Source: Xanthobacteraceae bacterium (GTDB lineage Bacteria; Pseudomonadota; Alphaproteobacteria; Rhizobiales; Xanthobacteraceae). From it: a stretch of DNA of 64,000 nucleotides. Within the stretch, counting starts at the first letter, position 1. Each line of letters starts with the position of its first letter. Shown piece by piece: positions 9,103-19,572 of this stretch. The position numbers and the translations under genes were made by a program. The notes below the pieces were generated by a model. It saw nothing but the letters and a program-made list of their open reading frames with translations. It had not been told where the DNA came from and did no database searches. The stretch covers positions 1 to 64,000 of the forward strand of contig JARLIY010000076.1 of NCBI GenBank assembly GCA_031291475.1, given 5' to 3'.

Positions 9103-10247
9103 CACGCCGGACTCGGGGCGAGAACCGCCTCGCCGGCAAGCTTGGCCTGCGGCCTTTCGCGCGTGAGCGCAATCAGCATGCCCATGCCGTAAGCGAGCGA
9201 GACGAGCGATGAACCGCCATAGGAAATGAACGGCAGCGTCATTCCCTTGGCCGGCATGAGATGCAGGTTCACCGCCATGTTGATCGCCGATTGCAGTCCA
9301 AACAGGATCGCCAGCCCCGCGGCGGCAAAGCGGATGAACGGATCGTCGTTGCGCATGGCTTTGCGGAGCGCGCGGATCACGATGAAAGCGAACAAAGCCA
9401 CGAGAATAAGGCAGAGCGCTACGCCGAACTCCTCCGCAGCCACCGCGAACACGAAGTCGGTGTGGCCCTCCGGCAGGATGCGCTTGATCGTGCCCTCGCC
9501 GGGGCCGCGGCCGAACCAGCCGCCGCGAACAAACGACTCGGTGGCGATGTCGATATTAAAGGTGTCGCCGGACGCGGGATCGAGGAAACGGTTGATGCGC
9601 TGCGCCACATGGGGGACCGTATAAAATGCCGTCAGCAGGCCGAGGCCGGCGGTGGCACCCAGCCCGAGCACCCAAATCAGCCGCATGCCCGCCATATAGA
9701 ACAGCGCGCCCCACACCAGCGTGATCAGCATGGTCTGGCCGAAATCCGGTTGCAGCACCAGAAAGCTGACGACAACCACCAGGAGCACCAGCGCGACCGT
9801 ATTGGCCGGCATGTCGGGACGCTTGCTCGATTCACCGAACAGCCAGGCAACGAGAATAACGAAAGCCGGCTTGAGAAACTCCGATGGCTGAATGTTGACG
9901 CCGAGCACGATCAGCCAGCGCCGGGCGCCCTTGATCTCCGGCCCGAAATACGGCGTCACCGCGACCAGAACGACGCTGACGAAAAACACCATGAGCGCGA
10001 GCTTGCGGATTTCGCGCGGCGACAGAAACGAGGTGGCGATCAAGACGGCGACGGCGGGAATGAGGAACAACACCTGCCGATTGACGAAATGGAACGGGTC
10101 GAGGCCGATGCGTGCGGCCACCGGCGGGCTCGCGGCAAGGCAAAGCACGATGCCGCCGAGCATCAGCGCGCCCAGCGCGGCCAGCGTCAGCCGGTCGATC
10201 GTCCGCCACCATTCGCTCAACGGCGTTGGCTGTGCGCGCGAGGCCAA
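9102..10247 (-). CDS. ftsW: SEDS-family peptidoglycan polymerase FtsW
   Basis: Integral membrane glycosyltransferase of the SEDS family that polymerises septal peptidoglycan with its partner FtsI. The 381-residue product has about ten hydrophobic helices. Family markers are KGARRWLIVLGVNIQPSEFLKP (read as two pieces near residues 107-128) and the C-terminal PFISYGGSSLVSLAYG near 345-360. The large periplasmic loop between helices 7 and 8 contains the RINRFLDP segment. No ATG or GTG fits the N-terminus. The only sensible start is TTG at 10247, which gives the family-like opening with PLSEWWRTIDR, but it has no clear ribosome-binding site. An 87-base gap separates it from murD. Confidence 0.95.
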   Translation of the reverse strand: MASRAQPTPLSEWWRTIDRLTLAALGALMLGGIVLCLAASPPVAARIGLDPFHFVNRQVLFLIPAVAVLIATSFLSPREIRKLALMVFFVSVVLVAVTPYFGPEIKGARRWLIVLGVNIQPSEFLKPAFVILVAWLFGESSKRPDMPANTVALVLLVVVVSFLVLQPDFGQTMLITLVWGALFYMAGMRLIWVLGLGATAGLGLLTAFYTVPHVAQRINRFLDPASGDTFNIDIATESFVRGGWFGRGPGEGTIKRILPEGHTDFVFAVAAEEFGVALCLILVALFAFIVIRALRKAMRNDDPFIRFAAAGLAILFGLQSAINMAVNLHLMPAKGMTLPFISYGGSSLVSLAYGMGMLIALTRERPQAKLAGEAVLAPSPA

Positions 10248-10334
10248 AGTTGTTCGCCTGAACAGGCGTCCCCGAGAACAATCCCGGGGCTATTGGTGAC
10301 ACCGCCATGGTTTCCACGGGATTAAGAAACGCCG

Positions 10335-11726
10335 TCATTTTATCCCCGGCAGCGCGCGTACCAGGGCCCGGAAGGCATCGCCGCGAATCTCGAAATTGCG
10401 GTATTGGTCGAAGGACGCGCAAGCCGGCGAGAGCAGCACCACCGGTTCTTTCGCCGTCGATCTTGCGGCGTCGCGCGCCGCCGCTGCCAGCGCCTTGTCG
10501 AGCGTGCCGGCGATCTCGTGCAGCACCACGTCCGCAAGCGTTATTGCAAACTCTTCCGCCGCCTCGCCGATCAGATAGGCCCTGCGGATGCGCGGAAAGA
10601 AAGGCCGCAGGCTTTCGATACCGCCGGTTTTCGGCTTGCCGCCGGCGATCCAGAAAATATCGCTGAAGCAGGCGAGCGCCTGCGCCGCCGAATCGGCGTT
10701 GGTCGCCTTGGAATCGTTGACGAACAGCACGGCGCCGCGCCGGCCCACTTCCTCCATGCGATGCGCCAGCCCGGGAAACGAACGAAGCCCGGCCTGGATC
10801 GCTGCCGGCGTCAGCCCGAACGCCAGCGCCGCCGCCGCCGCGCAGACGGCGTTCTGTGCATTGTGCAGCCCGCGCAGCGAGCCGATGCCGCCGATCCCGG
10901 CAACTTCAACGACGTTGCCGCCGGCCGCGCGCATGATGCGTTGACCGTCCACATAAAGCCCGTTGGTCAGCGTCCGCCGCACAGAGACCCGGACCACATG
11001 CTTGCCGGACTGCGCGAGCCGGACGGCAATCGCCTTGCACCATTCGTCGTCGACGCCGACGATGGCGATGCCTTGCTTCGGCACGCCGGCGACCAGGCGT
11101 TCCTTCACCGCCGCGTAATGCTCCATGGTGCCGTGGCGCTCGAGATGATCCTCACTGAGATTGATGAGGATGCCGATCGAAGGATCGAGCGAGGGCGCAA
11201 GATCGATCTGGTAGGACGAGCACTCGATGACGTGGACGCGGCCCGCTTGCGGCGGCGCGAGCGAGAGGATTGCGGTGCCGATATTGCCGCCGAGCTGCGC
11301 GTCCATGCCGGCCGAAGCCACGAGATGCGCAACCAGCGCCGTCGTCGTCGACTTGCCGTTGGTGCCGGTGATGGCGACCAAGGGCGCGCCGGGCGCGACG
11401 GCGCGGCGCTCGCGGCAGAACAGCTCGACGTCGCCGATCACGGCGACCGCGGCCTTATGCGCCAGCTGGACGACCCAGTGCGGCGCTGGATGGGTCAGCG
11501 GTACGCCGGGCGCCAGCACCAAAGCCGCGATCTTTGCCCAATCGATGCGGCGCAGATCGGCGGTTGGAATGCCGGCGGCATTGGCCTTGGCTACGCTCTG
11601 CGCATCGTCGTCATAGGCGACGACATCGGCGCCGCCGGCCAGAAGCGCGCTCGCGCTCGCCAGCCCGGAGCCGCCCAGCCCGAACACGGCGACCTTTTGG
11701 CCGGCAAAGGTCGTGATCGGGATCAC
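10335..11726 (-). CDS. murD: UDP-N-acetylmuramoyl-L-alanine--D-glutamate ligase MurD
   Basis: Cytoplasmic Mur ligase adding D-Glu to UDP-MurNAc-L-Ala. With the GTG at 11726 as start the product is 463 residues and begins [21 protein letters not shown], the expected N-terminal dinucleotide-like loop. The frame upstream of this is Ser/Arg-rich antisense-like sequence from mraY and is not coding. ATP loop [18 protein letters not shown] is near residues 119-136, [17 protein letters not shown] near 189-205, and the central [16 protein letters not shown] near 333-348, a MurD hallmark. The start lies 8 bases beyond the mraY stop. Confidence 0.96.
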   Translation of the reverse strand: MIPITTFAGQKVAVFGLGGSGLASASALLAGGADVVAYDDDAQSVAKANAAGIPTADLRRIDWAKIAALVLAPGVPLTHPAPHWVVQLAHKAAVAVIGDVELFCRERRAVAPGAPLVAITGTNGKSTTTALVAHLVASAGMDAQLGGNIGTAILSLAPPQAGRVHVIECSSYQIDLAPSLDPSIGILINLSEDHLERHGTMEHYAAVKERLVAGVPKQGIAIVGVDDEWCKAIAVRLAQSGKHVVRVSVRRTLTNGLYVDGQRIMRAAGGNVVEVAGIGGIGSLRGLHNAQNAVCAAAAALAFGLTPAAIQAGLRSFPGLAHRMEEVGRRGAVLFVNDSKATNADSAAQALACFSDIFWIAGGKPKTGGIESLRPFFPRIRRAYLIGEAAEEFAITLADVVLHEIAGTLDKALAAAARDAARSTAKEPVVLLSPACASFDQYRNFEIRGDAFRALVRALPGIK

Positions 11727-11733
11727 GGTAGAG

Positions 11734-12819
11734 CTACCGCAGCTTGAGGGTCGAAAGTCCCGCCAGCGCGAGCACCACCGAGACGATCCAGAAACGGATG
11801 ACGATCTGCGGCTCGGTCCAGCCGAGCTGCTCGAAATGATGGTGGATCGGCGCCATGCGGAAGACGCGCTTGCCGGTGAGCTTGAACGAGACCACCTGCA
11901 CGATGACGGAGACCGCCTCCAGTACGAACAGTCCACCGATCACGGCGAGCACGATCTCGTGCTTGGTGGCGACCGCGATCGTGCCGATCATGCCGCCGAG
12001 CGCCAGCGAGCCGGTATCGCCCATGAAGATCGAGGCCGGCGGCGCGTTGAACCAGAGAAAGCCGAGGCTCGCGCCCAGCACCGCGCCGCACAGCACCGAA
12101 AGCTCGCCGGTGCCGGCCACATAATGGATTTGCAGGTAATCGGAGAAAACCGTGTTGCCGCAGAGATAGGCGATCATGCCGAAGCTCGCCGCGGCGATCA
12201 TCACCGGAACGATGGCGAGGCCGTCTAGTCCGTCGGTCAGATTCACGGCATTGCCGGCGCCGACGACGATGAAGGTGGCGAGCAGGACGAAAAACCAGCC
12301 GAGGTCGACCACCAGCTCCTTGAAGAACGGAAACACCAGCGACGTCGAGAACGGCACGCGTCCCAGCTCGACCAAAACCAGGCAGGCCACCGCCGCGATC
12401 AATGCCTCGATGAGGATGCGGGTGCGGCCGGGAAATTCATTGTGTGCCTGCTTGGTGACTTTCAGATAGTCGTCGTAGAAGCCGACCATGCCGAAGCCGA
12501 GCGTGACCCAGAGCACCACCCAGACATAAGGGTTGGTCGGGTTGGCCCACAGTAGCGTCGAAACGAGCGTGCCGGAGAGGATCATCAGCCCGCCCATGGT
12601 CGGGGTGCCGGCCTTGGTGATGATGTGCGATTTCGGTCCGTCGCTGCGGATCGGCTGCCCTTTGCCCTGCAACAGCCGCAACCGGTCGATGATCGAGGGG
12701 CCGAACAGGAACACGAACAGCAACGCCGTGATCACCGCGCCGCCGGTACGAAAGGTGATGTAGCGGAAAACGTTGAGGACAGTGAGTTTGTCCGACAGAT
12801 CGACCAGCCAATAGAGCAT
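11734..12819 (-). CDS. mraY: Phospho-N-acetylmuramoyl-pentapeptide-transferase MraY
   Basis: Polytopic inner-membrane enzyme that moves phospho-MurNAc-pentapeptide from UDP to undecaprenyl phosphate, forming lipid I. At 361 residues it matches the E. coli enzyme. Visible motifs are [12 protein letters not shown] (about residues 70-81), GFYDDYLKV with the catalytic Asp pair (about 116-124), [10 protein letters not shown] (about 193-202), the [12 protein letters not shown] Mg-binding site (about 264-275) and the C-terminal [10 protein letters not shown]. Ten hydrophobic helices can be traced. The start at 12819 is chosen because it begins [11 protein letters not shown], the normal N-terminus. 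It is 10 bases after murF. Confidence 0.97.
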   Translation of the reverse strand: MLYWLVDLSDKLTVLNVFRYITFRTGGAVITALLFVFLFGPSIIDRLRLLQGKGQPIRSDGPKSHIITKAGTPTMGGLMILSGTLVSTLLWANPTNPYVWVVLWVTLGFGMVGFYDDYLKVTKQAHNEFPGRTRILIEALIAAVACLVLVELGRVPFSTSLVFPFFKELVVDLGWFFVLLATFIVVGAGNAVNLTDGLDGLAIVPVMIAAASFGMIAYLCGNTVFSDYLQIHYVAGTGELSVLCGAVLGASLGFLWFNAPPASIFMGDTGSLALGGMIGTIAVATKHEIVLAVIGGLFVLEAVSVIVQVVSFKLTGKRVFRMAPIHHHFEQLGWTEPQIVIRFWIVSVVLALAGLSTLKLR

Positions 12820-12829
12820 CGCATCAACC

Positions 12830-14266
12830 TTATGCGGACGCGGTTTCCGACGTGTCGTGGCGCACGGAGAGAAATTGCAGCGCCTTGACAATGGGCGCCA
12901 TGCGCGAACCGAGCGAGCCCTTGACCATGACGACGTCGCCGGCACGGATCGCGGACAGCACCTGCGCTTCGAGCGCGGCAGAATCCTCTGCATAGCCGCC
13001 GCGGCGGCTGGCGGGAAGGGCCTGCCACAAAGCCCGCATCAACGGCCCGCAGCAGAATACCAGATCGACCGCGCCGGCGAGCACCGGCTCGAGCAGACCG
13101 CGGTGCAGCGCCCGGCCGCGCGGCCCCAATTCGAGCATGTCGCCAAGCACGGCGATCCGCCGCCCGCGCGGACCGACCGCCGCCTGGCCGAGCAACGCCA
13201 GCGCGGCGGCGACGGAAGCGGGATTGGCGTTATAGCTTTCGTCGATGATCCAGGCCGTGCCGCCGGGCAGATCGATCTCGATCGACACACCGCGTCCGGA
13301 GGCCGGCTTGAAATCGGCCAGCGCCAACGCCGCCAGCGCCAGATCGGCGCCGACCAGCACTGCAGTCGCCAGCACCGCCAGCGAATTGGTCACGAGGTGC
13401 CGGCCCGGCGCGCCGATCTTGTAGGTCAATTCGACGCCGAGGATATCCGCCTGAACGGTCGAGCAATCGGCATGCAGCGCGCATTTGATCAGACGCGCGT
13501 CGGCCTTCGCGTGCTCGCCGAAGGAAACGATTCGCGCGACGCCCGCCTCTTTTGCGCGGCGCTTAAGATGGGCGAATTGCGAATTGTCGCGGTTGAGCAC
13601 GGCGGCGCCGCCCGGCTCGAGCCCGGAAAAAATCTCGGCCTTGGCGTCGGCGATCTTGGCGAGCGTGCCGAAGAATTCCAGATGCACCGGGGCGATGGCG
13701 GTGATTACCGCCACATGCGGGCGCACGAGCCGCGACAGCGGCTCGATCTCGCCCGGGTGGTTCATCCCCATTTCCAGCACCGCGTAATGCGCGCTCGCCG
13801 GACAGCGCGCCAGCGACAGCGGCACGCCCCAATGATTGTTGTAGGAGGCGACCGAGGCATGCGTCTCGCCGTCCCGGGATAACGCCAGCCGCAGCGCCTC
13901 CTTGGTGCCGGTCTTGCCGACCGATCCGGTGACGCCGATGACCTTGGCCTGCGTGCGCGCGCGAGCGGCGGCGGCAAGCGCGCGCAAGGCCGCGAACACG
14001 TCGGGCACCAGCAAAAGCGGCGCCCCTTTGGGCATCTCCGCGAGCCGGCCGACGGCAATGACCGCAAGGCCCGCTTTGGCCGCGAGCGCCGGCGCGACGA
14101 AGGCGTGTCCGTCGCGGCGATCCGAAATAGCGAAGAATGCCTGATCGCGGCCGACGGTGCGGCTGTCGATCGAAATGCCGGACACCATTTGCGGCAGCGG
14201 GCCGTGGCGTTCGGCACCCATTGCCGCCGCCATGTCCTCGACCGTCCACAGCGCACGCCCGCTCAT
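12830..14266 (-). CDS. murF: UDP-N-acetylmuramoyl-tripeptide--D-alanyl-D-alanine ligase MurF
   Basis: Cytoplasmic Mur ligase adding the D-Ala-D-Ala dipeptide made by Ddl to UDP-MurNAc-tripeptide, completing the pentapeptide. The 478-residue product has the N-terminal substrate domain with [19 protein letters not shown] (about residues 29-47), the ATP loop [15 protein letters not shown] (about 110-124), the [12 protein letters not shown] stretch near 144 and [16 protein letters not shown] near 165. [17 protein letters not shown] near 325 is a MurF signature. The Thr following GKT is intact. Its ATG overlaps the murE stop in an ATGA. Confidence 0.97.
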   Translation of the reverse strand: MSGRALWTVEDMAAAMGAERHGPLPQMVSGISIDSRTVGRDQAFFAISDRRDGHAFVAPALAAKAGLAVIAVGRLAEMPKGAPLLLVPDVFAALRALAAAARARTQAKVIGVTGSVGKTGTKEALRLALSRDGETHASVASYNNHWGVPLSLARCPASAHYAVLEMGMNHPGEIEPLSRLVRPHVAVITAIAPVHLEFFGTLAKIADAKAEIFSGLEPGGAAVLNRDNSQFAHLKRRAKEAGVARIVSFGEHAKADARLIKCALHADCSTVQADILGVELTYKIGAPGRHLVTNSLAVLATAVLVGADLALAALALADFKPASGRGVSIEIDLPGGTAWIIDESYNANPASVAAALALLGQAAVGPRGRRIAVLGDMLELGPRGRALHRGLLEPVLAGAVDLVFCCGPLMRALWQALPASRRGGYAEDSAALEAQVLSAIRAGDVVMVKGSLGSRMAPIVKALQFLSVRHDTSETASA

Positions 14267-15717
14267 GCGGCATGCTCCTTCAGCGCCGCGGCGACTGCTT
14301 CGTGATCGCTGAACGGCACCACCCGGTCGCCGATGATTTGGCCGGTTTCATGACCCTTGCCGGCGATGAGCAGAACATCGCCGGCGTGCAGTTCGGCAAT
14401 CGCGGCGCGGATCGCCTGCCGCCGGTCGCCGATCTCGACGGCGCCGCGCGCGGCGGCGACGATCGCCGCGCGGATGGCGGCGGCGTCTTCGCTGCGCGGA
14501 TTGTCGTCGGTGACGATCACCCGGTCGGCTTTTTCGGCGGCGACGGCGCCCATCAGCGGCCGCTTGCCGCGGTCGCGATCGCCGCCGGCGCCGAAGACGA
14601 CGACGAGCCGGCCGGTCGCCGCCGGCCGCAGCGCGTCCAGCGCCTTGGCGAGCGCGTCGGGCTTATGCGCATAATCGATGAAGATCGGCGCACCGCTTCT
14701 GGTGCCGACAAGCTCGAGGCGGCCCCGGGCGCCGGTGAGATGCTCCAGCGCCGTGAATACCGCGGCCGCTTCGCCGCCGGTGGCGATGGCAAGCCCGGCG
14801 GCGACGAGGGCGTTCTCGACCTGAAACTCCCCGACCAGCGGCAACCGCACGCGAAAATTCCTGCCGCCATGTTCGAGCGCCACCTTTTGCGCGAAACCGT
14901 CGACGACGGTCTCCACGAGCCGGATGCCGGTGCCTTTGCGTCCGACACTGACGATGGAAAGTCCGCGCGCCTTGGCGGCAGCCATGACCGCGTCCGCATG
15001 CGGGTGATCGGCGTCGATGACCGCATAGCCGCGCGGCTCGACCAGCGATTCGAACAGCCGCAGCTTGGCGGCGAAATACGCTTGGAAGCTCGCATGATAA
15101 TCGAGATGATCGCGTGTGATGTTGGTGAACGCCGCCACCGCGATGCGCAAGCCGTCGAGCCGGAATTGATCGAGGCCGTGCGACGACGCCTCGATCGCCA
15201 GGTGCGTGACGCCTTCGCCGGCAAGCGCGTCAAGCGTGCGATGGAGCGCAACCGGGTCCGGCGTGGTCAGCGAGCCGTAGGCTTCGCCGCGCGGCGAAAC
15301 GATGCCGATCGTGCCGATGCTCGCGGCGCGATGGCCGAGCGCCGTCCAGATCTGCCGCGTGAACGCGGCGACCGAGGTTTTGCCGCTGGTGCCGGTGATG
15401 GCGGCGATGGTACGCGGCTGGCGCGGGAATATTTTCGCGGCGATCAGCGCCAGCGCGCGGCGGGCATTGCCGACCTGCACGAAGGCCACGCCTTCCGGCA
15501 GCGGCGCGTCCGGCGGCTTTTCCGCGACAATCGCTACCGCGCCGGCGGCGATCGCGCCGGCGATGAAGGCGCGGCCGTCAGCCTTGCCGCCGGCAATCGC
15601 CACGAACACGTCGCCGCGCTTGACCGTGCGGCTGTCGGCCGACACGCCAACCACGTCGAGATCGGCAATGCGGGTCTCGATCGCGGCGTCGGGCGGCAGA
15701 ATTTCGCAAAGCTTCAT
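14263..15717 (-). CDS. murE: UDP-N-acetylmuramoyl-L-alanyl-D-glutamate--2,6-diaminopimelate ligase MurE
   Basis: Cytoplasmic Mur ligase that adds the third residue of the stem peptide. The 484-residue protein shows GVSADSRTVKRGDVFVAI near residues 24-41 and the ATP loop ITGTSGKTSVAAFTRQ near 109-124. EASSHGLDQFRLDGL is near 180 and ITRDHLDYHASF near 204. The DDNPRSED box near 410 is the signature of meso-diaminopimelate-specific MurE, which fits the dapD and dapE genes elsewhere in the window and Gram-negative type A1-gamma peptidoglycan. A 126-base gap containing a palindromic repeat separates it from ftsI. Confidence 0.97.
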   Translation of the reverse strand: MKLCEILPPDAAIETRIADLDVVGVSADSRTVKRGDVFVAIAGGKADGRAFIAGAIAAGAVAIVAEKPPDAPLPEGVAFVQVGNARRALALIAAKIFPRQPRTIAAITGTSGKTSVAAFTRQIWTALGHRAASIGTIGIVSPRGEAYGSLTTPDPVALHRTLDALAGEGVTHLAIEASSHGLDQFRLDGLRIAVAAFTNITRDHLDYHASFQAYFAAKLRLFESLVEPRGYAVIDADHPHADAVMAAAKARGLSIVSVGRKGTGIRLVETVVDGFAQKVALEHGGRNFRVRLPLVGEFQVENALVAAGLAIATGGEAAAVFTALEHLTGARGRLELVGTRSGAPIFIDYAHKPDALAKALDALRPAATGRLVVVFGAGGDRDRGKRPLMGAVAAEKADRVIVTDDNPRSEDAAAIRAAIVAAARGAVEIGDRRQAIRAAIAELHAGDVLLIAGKGHETGQIIGDRVVPFSDHEAVAAALKEHAA

Positions 15718-15730
15718 GACGGTTCGCTTA

Positions 15731-15779
15731 GAGCATGATCCGGAAAAGTGGGAACCGGTTTTCCGAAAAGATCATGCTC
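15731..15779. repeat. Dispersed palindromic repeat (GAGCATGATCCGGAAAAGTGG type) between ftsI and murE
   Basis: Ten-base arms GAGCATGATC and GATCATGCTC enclose inner arms CGGAAAA and TTTTCCG around GTGGGAACCGG. The same element, beginning GAGCATGATCCGGAAAAGTGG, is very common between genes of Bradyrhizobium, Mesorhizobium and relatives. A degenerate copy lies at 50207-50241 and a possible fragment at 54068-54084. It interrupts an otherwise tight operon. Confidence 0.8.
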
Positions 15780-15843
15780 CCTTCAAAACGTTAGAATCAC
15801 GACCGATTCAATGAAGCGATTGCGCCCTAACGCAACTTCCGCC

Positions 15844-17604
15844 TTACCTGCTTTCCTTGAGCGAAGCCAGTATCAGGTGATCGGCGTCCGGCAAGTTCAG
15901 GCGCGGTTCGATGCCGAGCAGCGGCGCGATGCGCGCCACCACGGCGCCGCCGACGGGCACCGCGTTCCAGCCCGACGTGGTGAAGCCGTGGGTTTCGGGA
16001 ATGGCCTGCGGGTCGTCGAGCATGACCAGCAGCACATAACGCGGCTGATCGGCCGGCAGCACCGCCATGAAATCGGTCATCACTTTGGCTTTGGAATAAT
16101 GACCGTTGATGACCTTGTCGGCCGTGCCGGTCTTGCCGCCGACGTAATAGCCCTTCACCTCGGCCTTCTCGGCCGTACCCTTTTCCACATTGAGCCGCAT
16201 CAGATAGCGCATCATTTCCGAGGTCTCGGGCTTGATGACGCGTTTGCCGAGAGCGCTGGCCTCTGCCTCGGTGCGCTTGAGGAATGTGGGCGGGATGAGA
16301 ATTCCGCCATTCATCAAAGCGGCAACCCCCATCACCGCCTGAAGCGGCGCCACCGACAGGCCGTGGCCGAAGGCGATGGTGATGGTGTTGAGCTCGCCCC
16401 AGCGCTTGGGAACGATCGGCTCGGCGCTCTCCGGCAATTCCGTGCGCAGGCGATCGAGCTGGCCCATTTTCTTCAGAAACGCCTTGTGCGCGTCGACGCC
16501 GACCGCCAGCGCCGCGCGCGCGGCGCCGATATTCGAGGAATAAGTGAAAATCTCCGGCACCGTCAGCACGCGGTGCTGGGCGTGGAAATCGTGGATGTCG
16601 AATTTGCCGAAGCGCAGCGGCACCCGCGCGTCGAATGTCGATTTGAGCGTGACTTTGCCGGAGTCGAGCGCCATCGCGATCGTGAAGGCCTTGAAGGTCG
16701 AACCCATCTCGAAAACACCGGTGGTCAGCCGGTTGATGCGCGTCGGGTCGAGCGCCTCGCGCGGATTGTTGGGGTCGTAATCCGGCTCCGAGACCATGGC
16801 GACGACCTCGCCGGTGCGTACATCGAGGACGATGCCGGCGGCGGCCAGCGCCTTGAACTTGGCGCGCGCGGTGACGAGTTCGTCGCGCAGCGCGTGTTGC
16901 ACGCGCAGATCGACGGCGAGCTCGACCGGATTTTGCAGGCGGTCGGTGGCGAGCCCGGCCATGTGCAGCGCGGCGAGCCCGTGCCCGTCGAGCCACTTCT
17001 CCATGCCGGCGATGCCTTGATTGTCGATGTTGACGTGGCCGATGAGGTGCGAGACTTCCGGGCCGTTCGGGTAATCGCGCTTGTTCTCGTTGAGGAAGCC
17101 GATGCCCGGCAGACCCTGACGATAAATCTCGCGCTGCTGCTCTGGGGTGAGGTCGCGCTTGAGCCAGACGAAGCCGCGCTTGGACGACAGCCGCTCGCGC
17201 AGTTCGTTGGCATCGAGATCGGGCAGATCGGCGGTCAAAAGCTCGACCGCCTCATCGACGTCGATCAGCCGGCGCGGTTCGCCGTAGAGCGACGGCACGC
17301 GCACATCGGTCGCCAAAACTTCGCCGTTGCGGTCGAGGATATCGGGGCGCGCGGTGGCGATTGCATCGCCGGTCACGACACGGTGCGCGGTGTGGCCGTC
17401 GGCGACCATGGCGAACATGACCAGCCGCACCGCGATAATGAAATAGACGGCGGCGAAAGCGACGATCGCCAGTCCGACGCGCGCCCGCGCCTTGGCGGCG
17501 CGATCGACGTTGCCGCCATACATCAGGCCGCGCAAGAAACGCTGGCGAAAAGACCGCCAGGATTCCGGCAACCGCAGCGACGTGATTTGCGCCATTGCGG
17601 TCAT
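15844..17604 (-). CDS. ftsI: Septal penicillin-binding protein 3, FtsI
   Basis: Class B penicillin-binding protein, the D,D-transpeptidase that cross-links septal peptidoglycan made by FtsW. The 586-residue protein has a basic cytoplasmic N-terminus and one membrane anchor ([20 protein letters not shown], about residues 43-62). The PBP dimerisation domain follows ([16 protein letters not shown], near 86-101). The transpeptidase domain shows all three catalytic motifs: STFK near 300, SSN near 355 and KTGT near 493. The start overlaps the ftsL stop. An alternative start four residues in (MAQITS) is possible; the difference is trivial. Confidence 0.97.
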   Translation of the reverse strand: MTAMAQITSLRLPESWRSFRQRFLRGLMYGGNVDRAAKARARVGLAIVAFAAVYFIIAVRLVMFAMVADGHTAHRVVTGDAIATARPDILDRNGEVLATDVRVPSLYGEPRRLIDVDEAVELLTADLPDLDANELRERLSSKRGFVWLKRDLTPEQQREIYRQGLPGIGFLNENKRDYPNGPEVSHLIGHVNIDNQGIAGMEKWLDGHGLAALHMAGLATDRLQNPVELAVDLRVQHALRDELVTARAKFKALAAAGIVLDVRTGEVVAMVSEPDYDPNNPREALDPTRINRLTTGVFEMGSTFKAFTIAMALDSGKVTLKSTFDARVPLRFGKFDIHDFHAQHRVLTVPEIFTYSSNIGAARAALAVGVDAHKAFLKKMGQLDRLRTELPESAEPIVPKRWGELNTITIAFGHGLSVAPLQAVMGVAALMNGGILIPPTFLKRTEAEASALGKRVIKPETSEMMRYLMRLNVEKGTAEKAEVKGYYVGGKTGTADKVINGHYSKAKVMTDFMAVLPADQPRYVLLVMLDDPQAIPETHGFTTSGWNAVPVGGAVVARIAPLLGIEPRLNLPDADHLILASLKESR

Positions 17605-18065
17605 CGGTCGAGCCGTCCGGATTTTACCGCCGGCTGTTCCGGCTCCGCCGGCGCGGCCTCGTCGGCGGGCGCGGCTGACGCGGGCACGGCCGGCGGCGCG
17701 ACGCTTCCCGTAACCTGGGCGGGCTCCTCCAAATTCTCGATGATGTGGCCGATCGGATCGGCGCTGTCGGGCTTGATGAATTGCGGCGGGCGATCAGGCA
17801 ATTGATCGAGCGAATCGAACTGCGTCGGCGCGATCGGCTTGAGCGGCAGAAAGCGCTTGGCGAGCACTTCGACCCGCGCCGGGCTGTCGAGTTCTCCCCA
17901 CTCGGCGCGCAACAAGGCGATGGTGTCGCGCTCGTGCCGTATCTCGCTGCGCATCTTGGCGAGACGCTCGGCCTGCACCGTGGAGTCGAATTTGATGCGA
18001 TAGACATAGGCGGCCGCCAGCACCAGCGCGCCGATCACGACCAGATTGAGGATGCGCAAAATCAT
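17601..18065 (-). CDS. ftsL: Cell division protein FtsL
   Basis: Small bitopic divisome protein that works with FtsQ and FtsB to activate FtsWI. The 154-residue product starts with a membrane helix ([20 protein letters not shown], residues 2-21), followed by a predicted periplasmic coiled coil rich in charged heptads ([20 protein letters not shown], about 33-52) and the short [18 protein letters not shown] segment that recurs in FtsL. An Ala/Pro-rich tail of about 60 residues is longer than in enteric FtsL but common in rhizobia. Position between rsmH and ftsI, with 4-base overlaps at both ends, supports the call although sequence conservation in this family is weak. Confidence 0.9.
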   Translation of the reverse strand: MILRILNLVVIGALVLAAAYVYRIKFDSTVQAERLAKMRSEIRHERDTIALLRAEWGELDSPARVEVLAKRFLPLKPIAPTQFDSLDQLPDRPPQFIKPDSADPIGHIIENLEEPAQVTGSVAPPAVPASAAPADEAAPAEPEQPAVKSGRLDR

Positions 18066-19096
18066 GCGCGGCTCCCGACGACGTCGGCGAGCGAAGGCAG
18101 ACGCGGCAGCAGCGTTTCGTTCGCCTCCGGGCGCGCGGGCGCGTCGGTGCGCTCGGCGGCGCGCAGCTTGGCCGAGCGGGCGCGCGGATTAGTGGTGATT
18201 TCGGCTTCATCCGGCGTTTCCGGACGCCGCGTCAGCAGGCGGAAAGTCAGCGGCGCCGAGGCCACCTGCGGTCGATGCCGCGAAGACGCCGGTGCGCGGC
18301 CGCGCTCGGTGAGGAAGGTCTTGACGATGCGATCCTCGAGCGAATGAAAGGCGACGACGACGAGCCGGCCACTGGGCCTGAGTACGCGTTCGGCGGCGGC
18401 GAGACCGTCAGCCAGCTCGTTCAGCTCCTCGTTGACGAAAATGCGCAGCGCCTGGAACGTTCGCGTCGCGGGATGGATCAGGCCCGGCCGCGATCGCACG
18501 ATGGCGGCGACCAGGTCGGCAAGCGCGCGCGTGGTCATGATCGGCTGCGCCTCGCGCGACTTGACGATGGCGCGTGCGATCGACCGGGCGTGACGTTCCT
18601 CTCCGAGCGTGGCGATGATGGCGGCAAGCTCGCGCTCGCTCGCGCGCGCGACCACGTCCGCCGCGCTCGGGCCGTCGCGGCCCATGCGCATGTCGAGCGG
18701 ACCTTCGAGCCGGAAGGAAAAGCCGCGCTCGGCCTCGTCGAGCTGCATGGACGAAACGCCGAGATCGAACACGACGCCGTCGACAGCGGCGATGCCGTGA
18801 GTCGCCAGGATGGTTTGCAGGTCCGAAAAGCGCCCGGAAGCCAAAACGAGGCGGCGCTGTGATTGCTCGGCAAGCGCCGCGCCGGCCGCGGTCGCGCGAT
18901 CGTCGCGGTCGATGCCGATCACCCGCGCGCCGGGCGTCGCCAGGATCGCGCGCGTATAGCCGCCGGCGCCGAACGTGGCATCGAGATAGACGCCGCCGGC
19001 ATGCACGCCGAGCCAGTCTACGGCGCGGCCGGCAAGCACGGGAATGTGACGGGCCAGTCCGCCAGCGACAGCTCCGCTGTCGCCGCCCATCATCAT
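18062..19096 (-). CDS. rsmH: 16S rRNA (cytosine-1402-N4)-methyltransferase RsmH (MraW)
   Basis: SAM-dependent methyltransferase that N4-methylates C1402 of 16S rRNA, fine-tuning the ribosomal P site. The 344-residue product shows [13 protein letters not shown] near residues 17-29, the SAM-binding [16 protein letters not shown] near 37-52, [19 protein letters not shown] near 112-130 and the C-terminal [14 protein letters not shown] near 266-279. Three ATG codons in a row occur at 19096, 19093 and 19090. The first overlaps the mraZ stop as ATGA and is taken as the start. The frame continues far upstream across mraZ but without family similarity. Confidence 0.96.
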   Translation of the reverse strand: MMMGGDSGAVAGGLARHIPVLAGRAVDWLGVHAGGVYLDATFGAGGYTRAILATPGARVIGIDRDDRATAAGAALAEQSQRRLVLASGRFSDLQTILATHGIAAVDGVVFDLGVSSMQLDEAERGFSFRLEGPLDMRMGRDGPSAADVVARASERELAAIIATLGEERHARSIARAIVKSREAQPIMTTRALADLVAAIVRSRPGLIHPATRTFQALRIFVNEELNELADGLAAAERVLRPSGRLVVVAFHSLEDRIVKTFLTERGRAPASSRHRPQVASAPLTFRLLTRRPETPDEAEITTNPRARSAKLRAAERTDAPARPEANETLLPRLPSLADVVGSRA

Positions 19097-19572
19097 TCCC
19101 GTGCTCCGTGCGGTTTTGCCGCCGCCGTCCGGGTTCCCAGCTCCTGCTTGAAGGCGAGGACCTTGTCGGTGGCCTCCGCAAGCTCCGCGCGAAAGCGGCC
19201 AGGCTCCCAGATTCGAAATTTGTGGCCGAGACCAACAAAGACGACCGCGTCTTTGATTCCGGCATGAGTCTTGTGCGTGTCGGTCAGCACCACGCGGCCC
19301 TCGCCGTCGATCTTCAGCGTTTCGCTGGTGCCGTAGAGCGCCAGCGAGAATTGCTCCCGCTCTTCGGAATAGGGCGGGAAACCGGAAATCAGCGCCTCGA
19401 TCTCCGCCAACAGCGCGTTGCCGCCGGCATCGAGCGCCGGGCGGTCGAGTGCGGGATGGCAATAGAGACCGTCGAAGCCGTCGCGTGCGAGCACCGTGCG
19501 AAACGACGCCGGCACGGAGACGCGACCCTTGGCATCCAAGCGGAGCATGTGGTGGGACACAAACCGGTCCAT
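19093..19572 (-). CDS. mraZ: Transcriptional regulator MraZ
   Basis: DNA-binding regulator of the dcw cluster, related to AbrB-type domains; in E. coli MraZ represses its own operon. The 159-residue product has two swapped-hairpin repeats, each with the family core: [19 protein letters not shown] (about residues 10-28) and [20 protein letters not shown] (about 85-104). The ATG at 19572 is chosen because it follows GAGGGGCGAG at good spacing and gives the usual [17 protein letters not shown] opening; an ATG at 19587 would add five residues. Its target, four TGGG boxes, lies about 115 bases upstream. Confidence 0.95.
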   Translation of the reverse strand: MDRFVSHHMLRLDAKGRVSVPASFRTVLARDGFDGLYCHPALDRPALDAGGNALLAEIEALISGFPPYSEEREQFSLALYGTSETLKIDGEGRVVLTDTHKTHAGIKDAVVFVGLGHKFRIWEPGRFRAELAEATDKVLAFKQELGTRTAAAKPHGARE

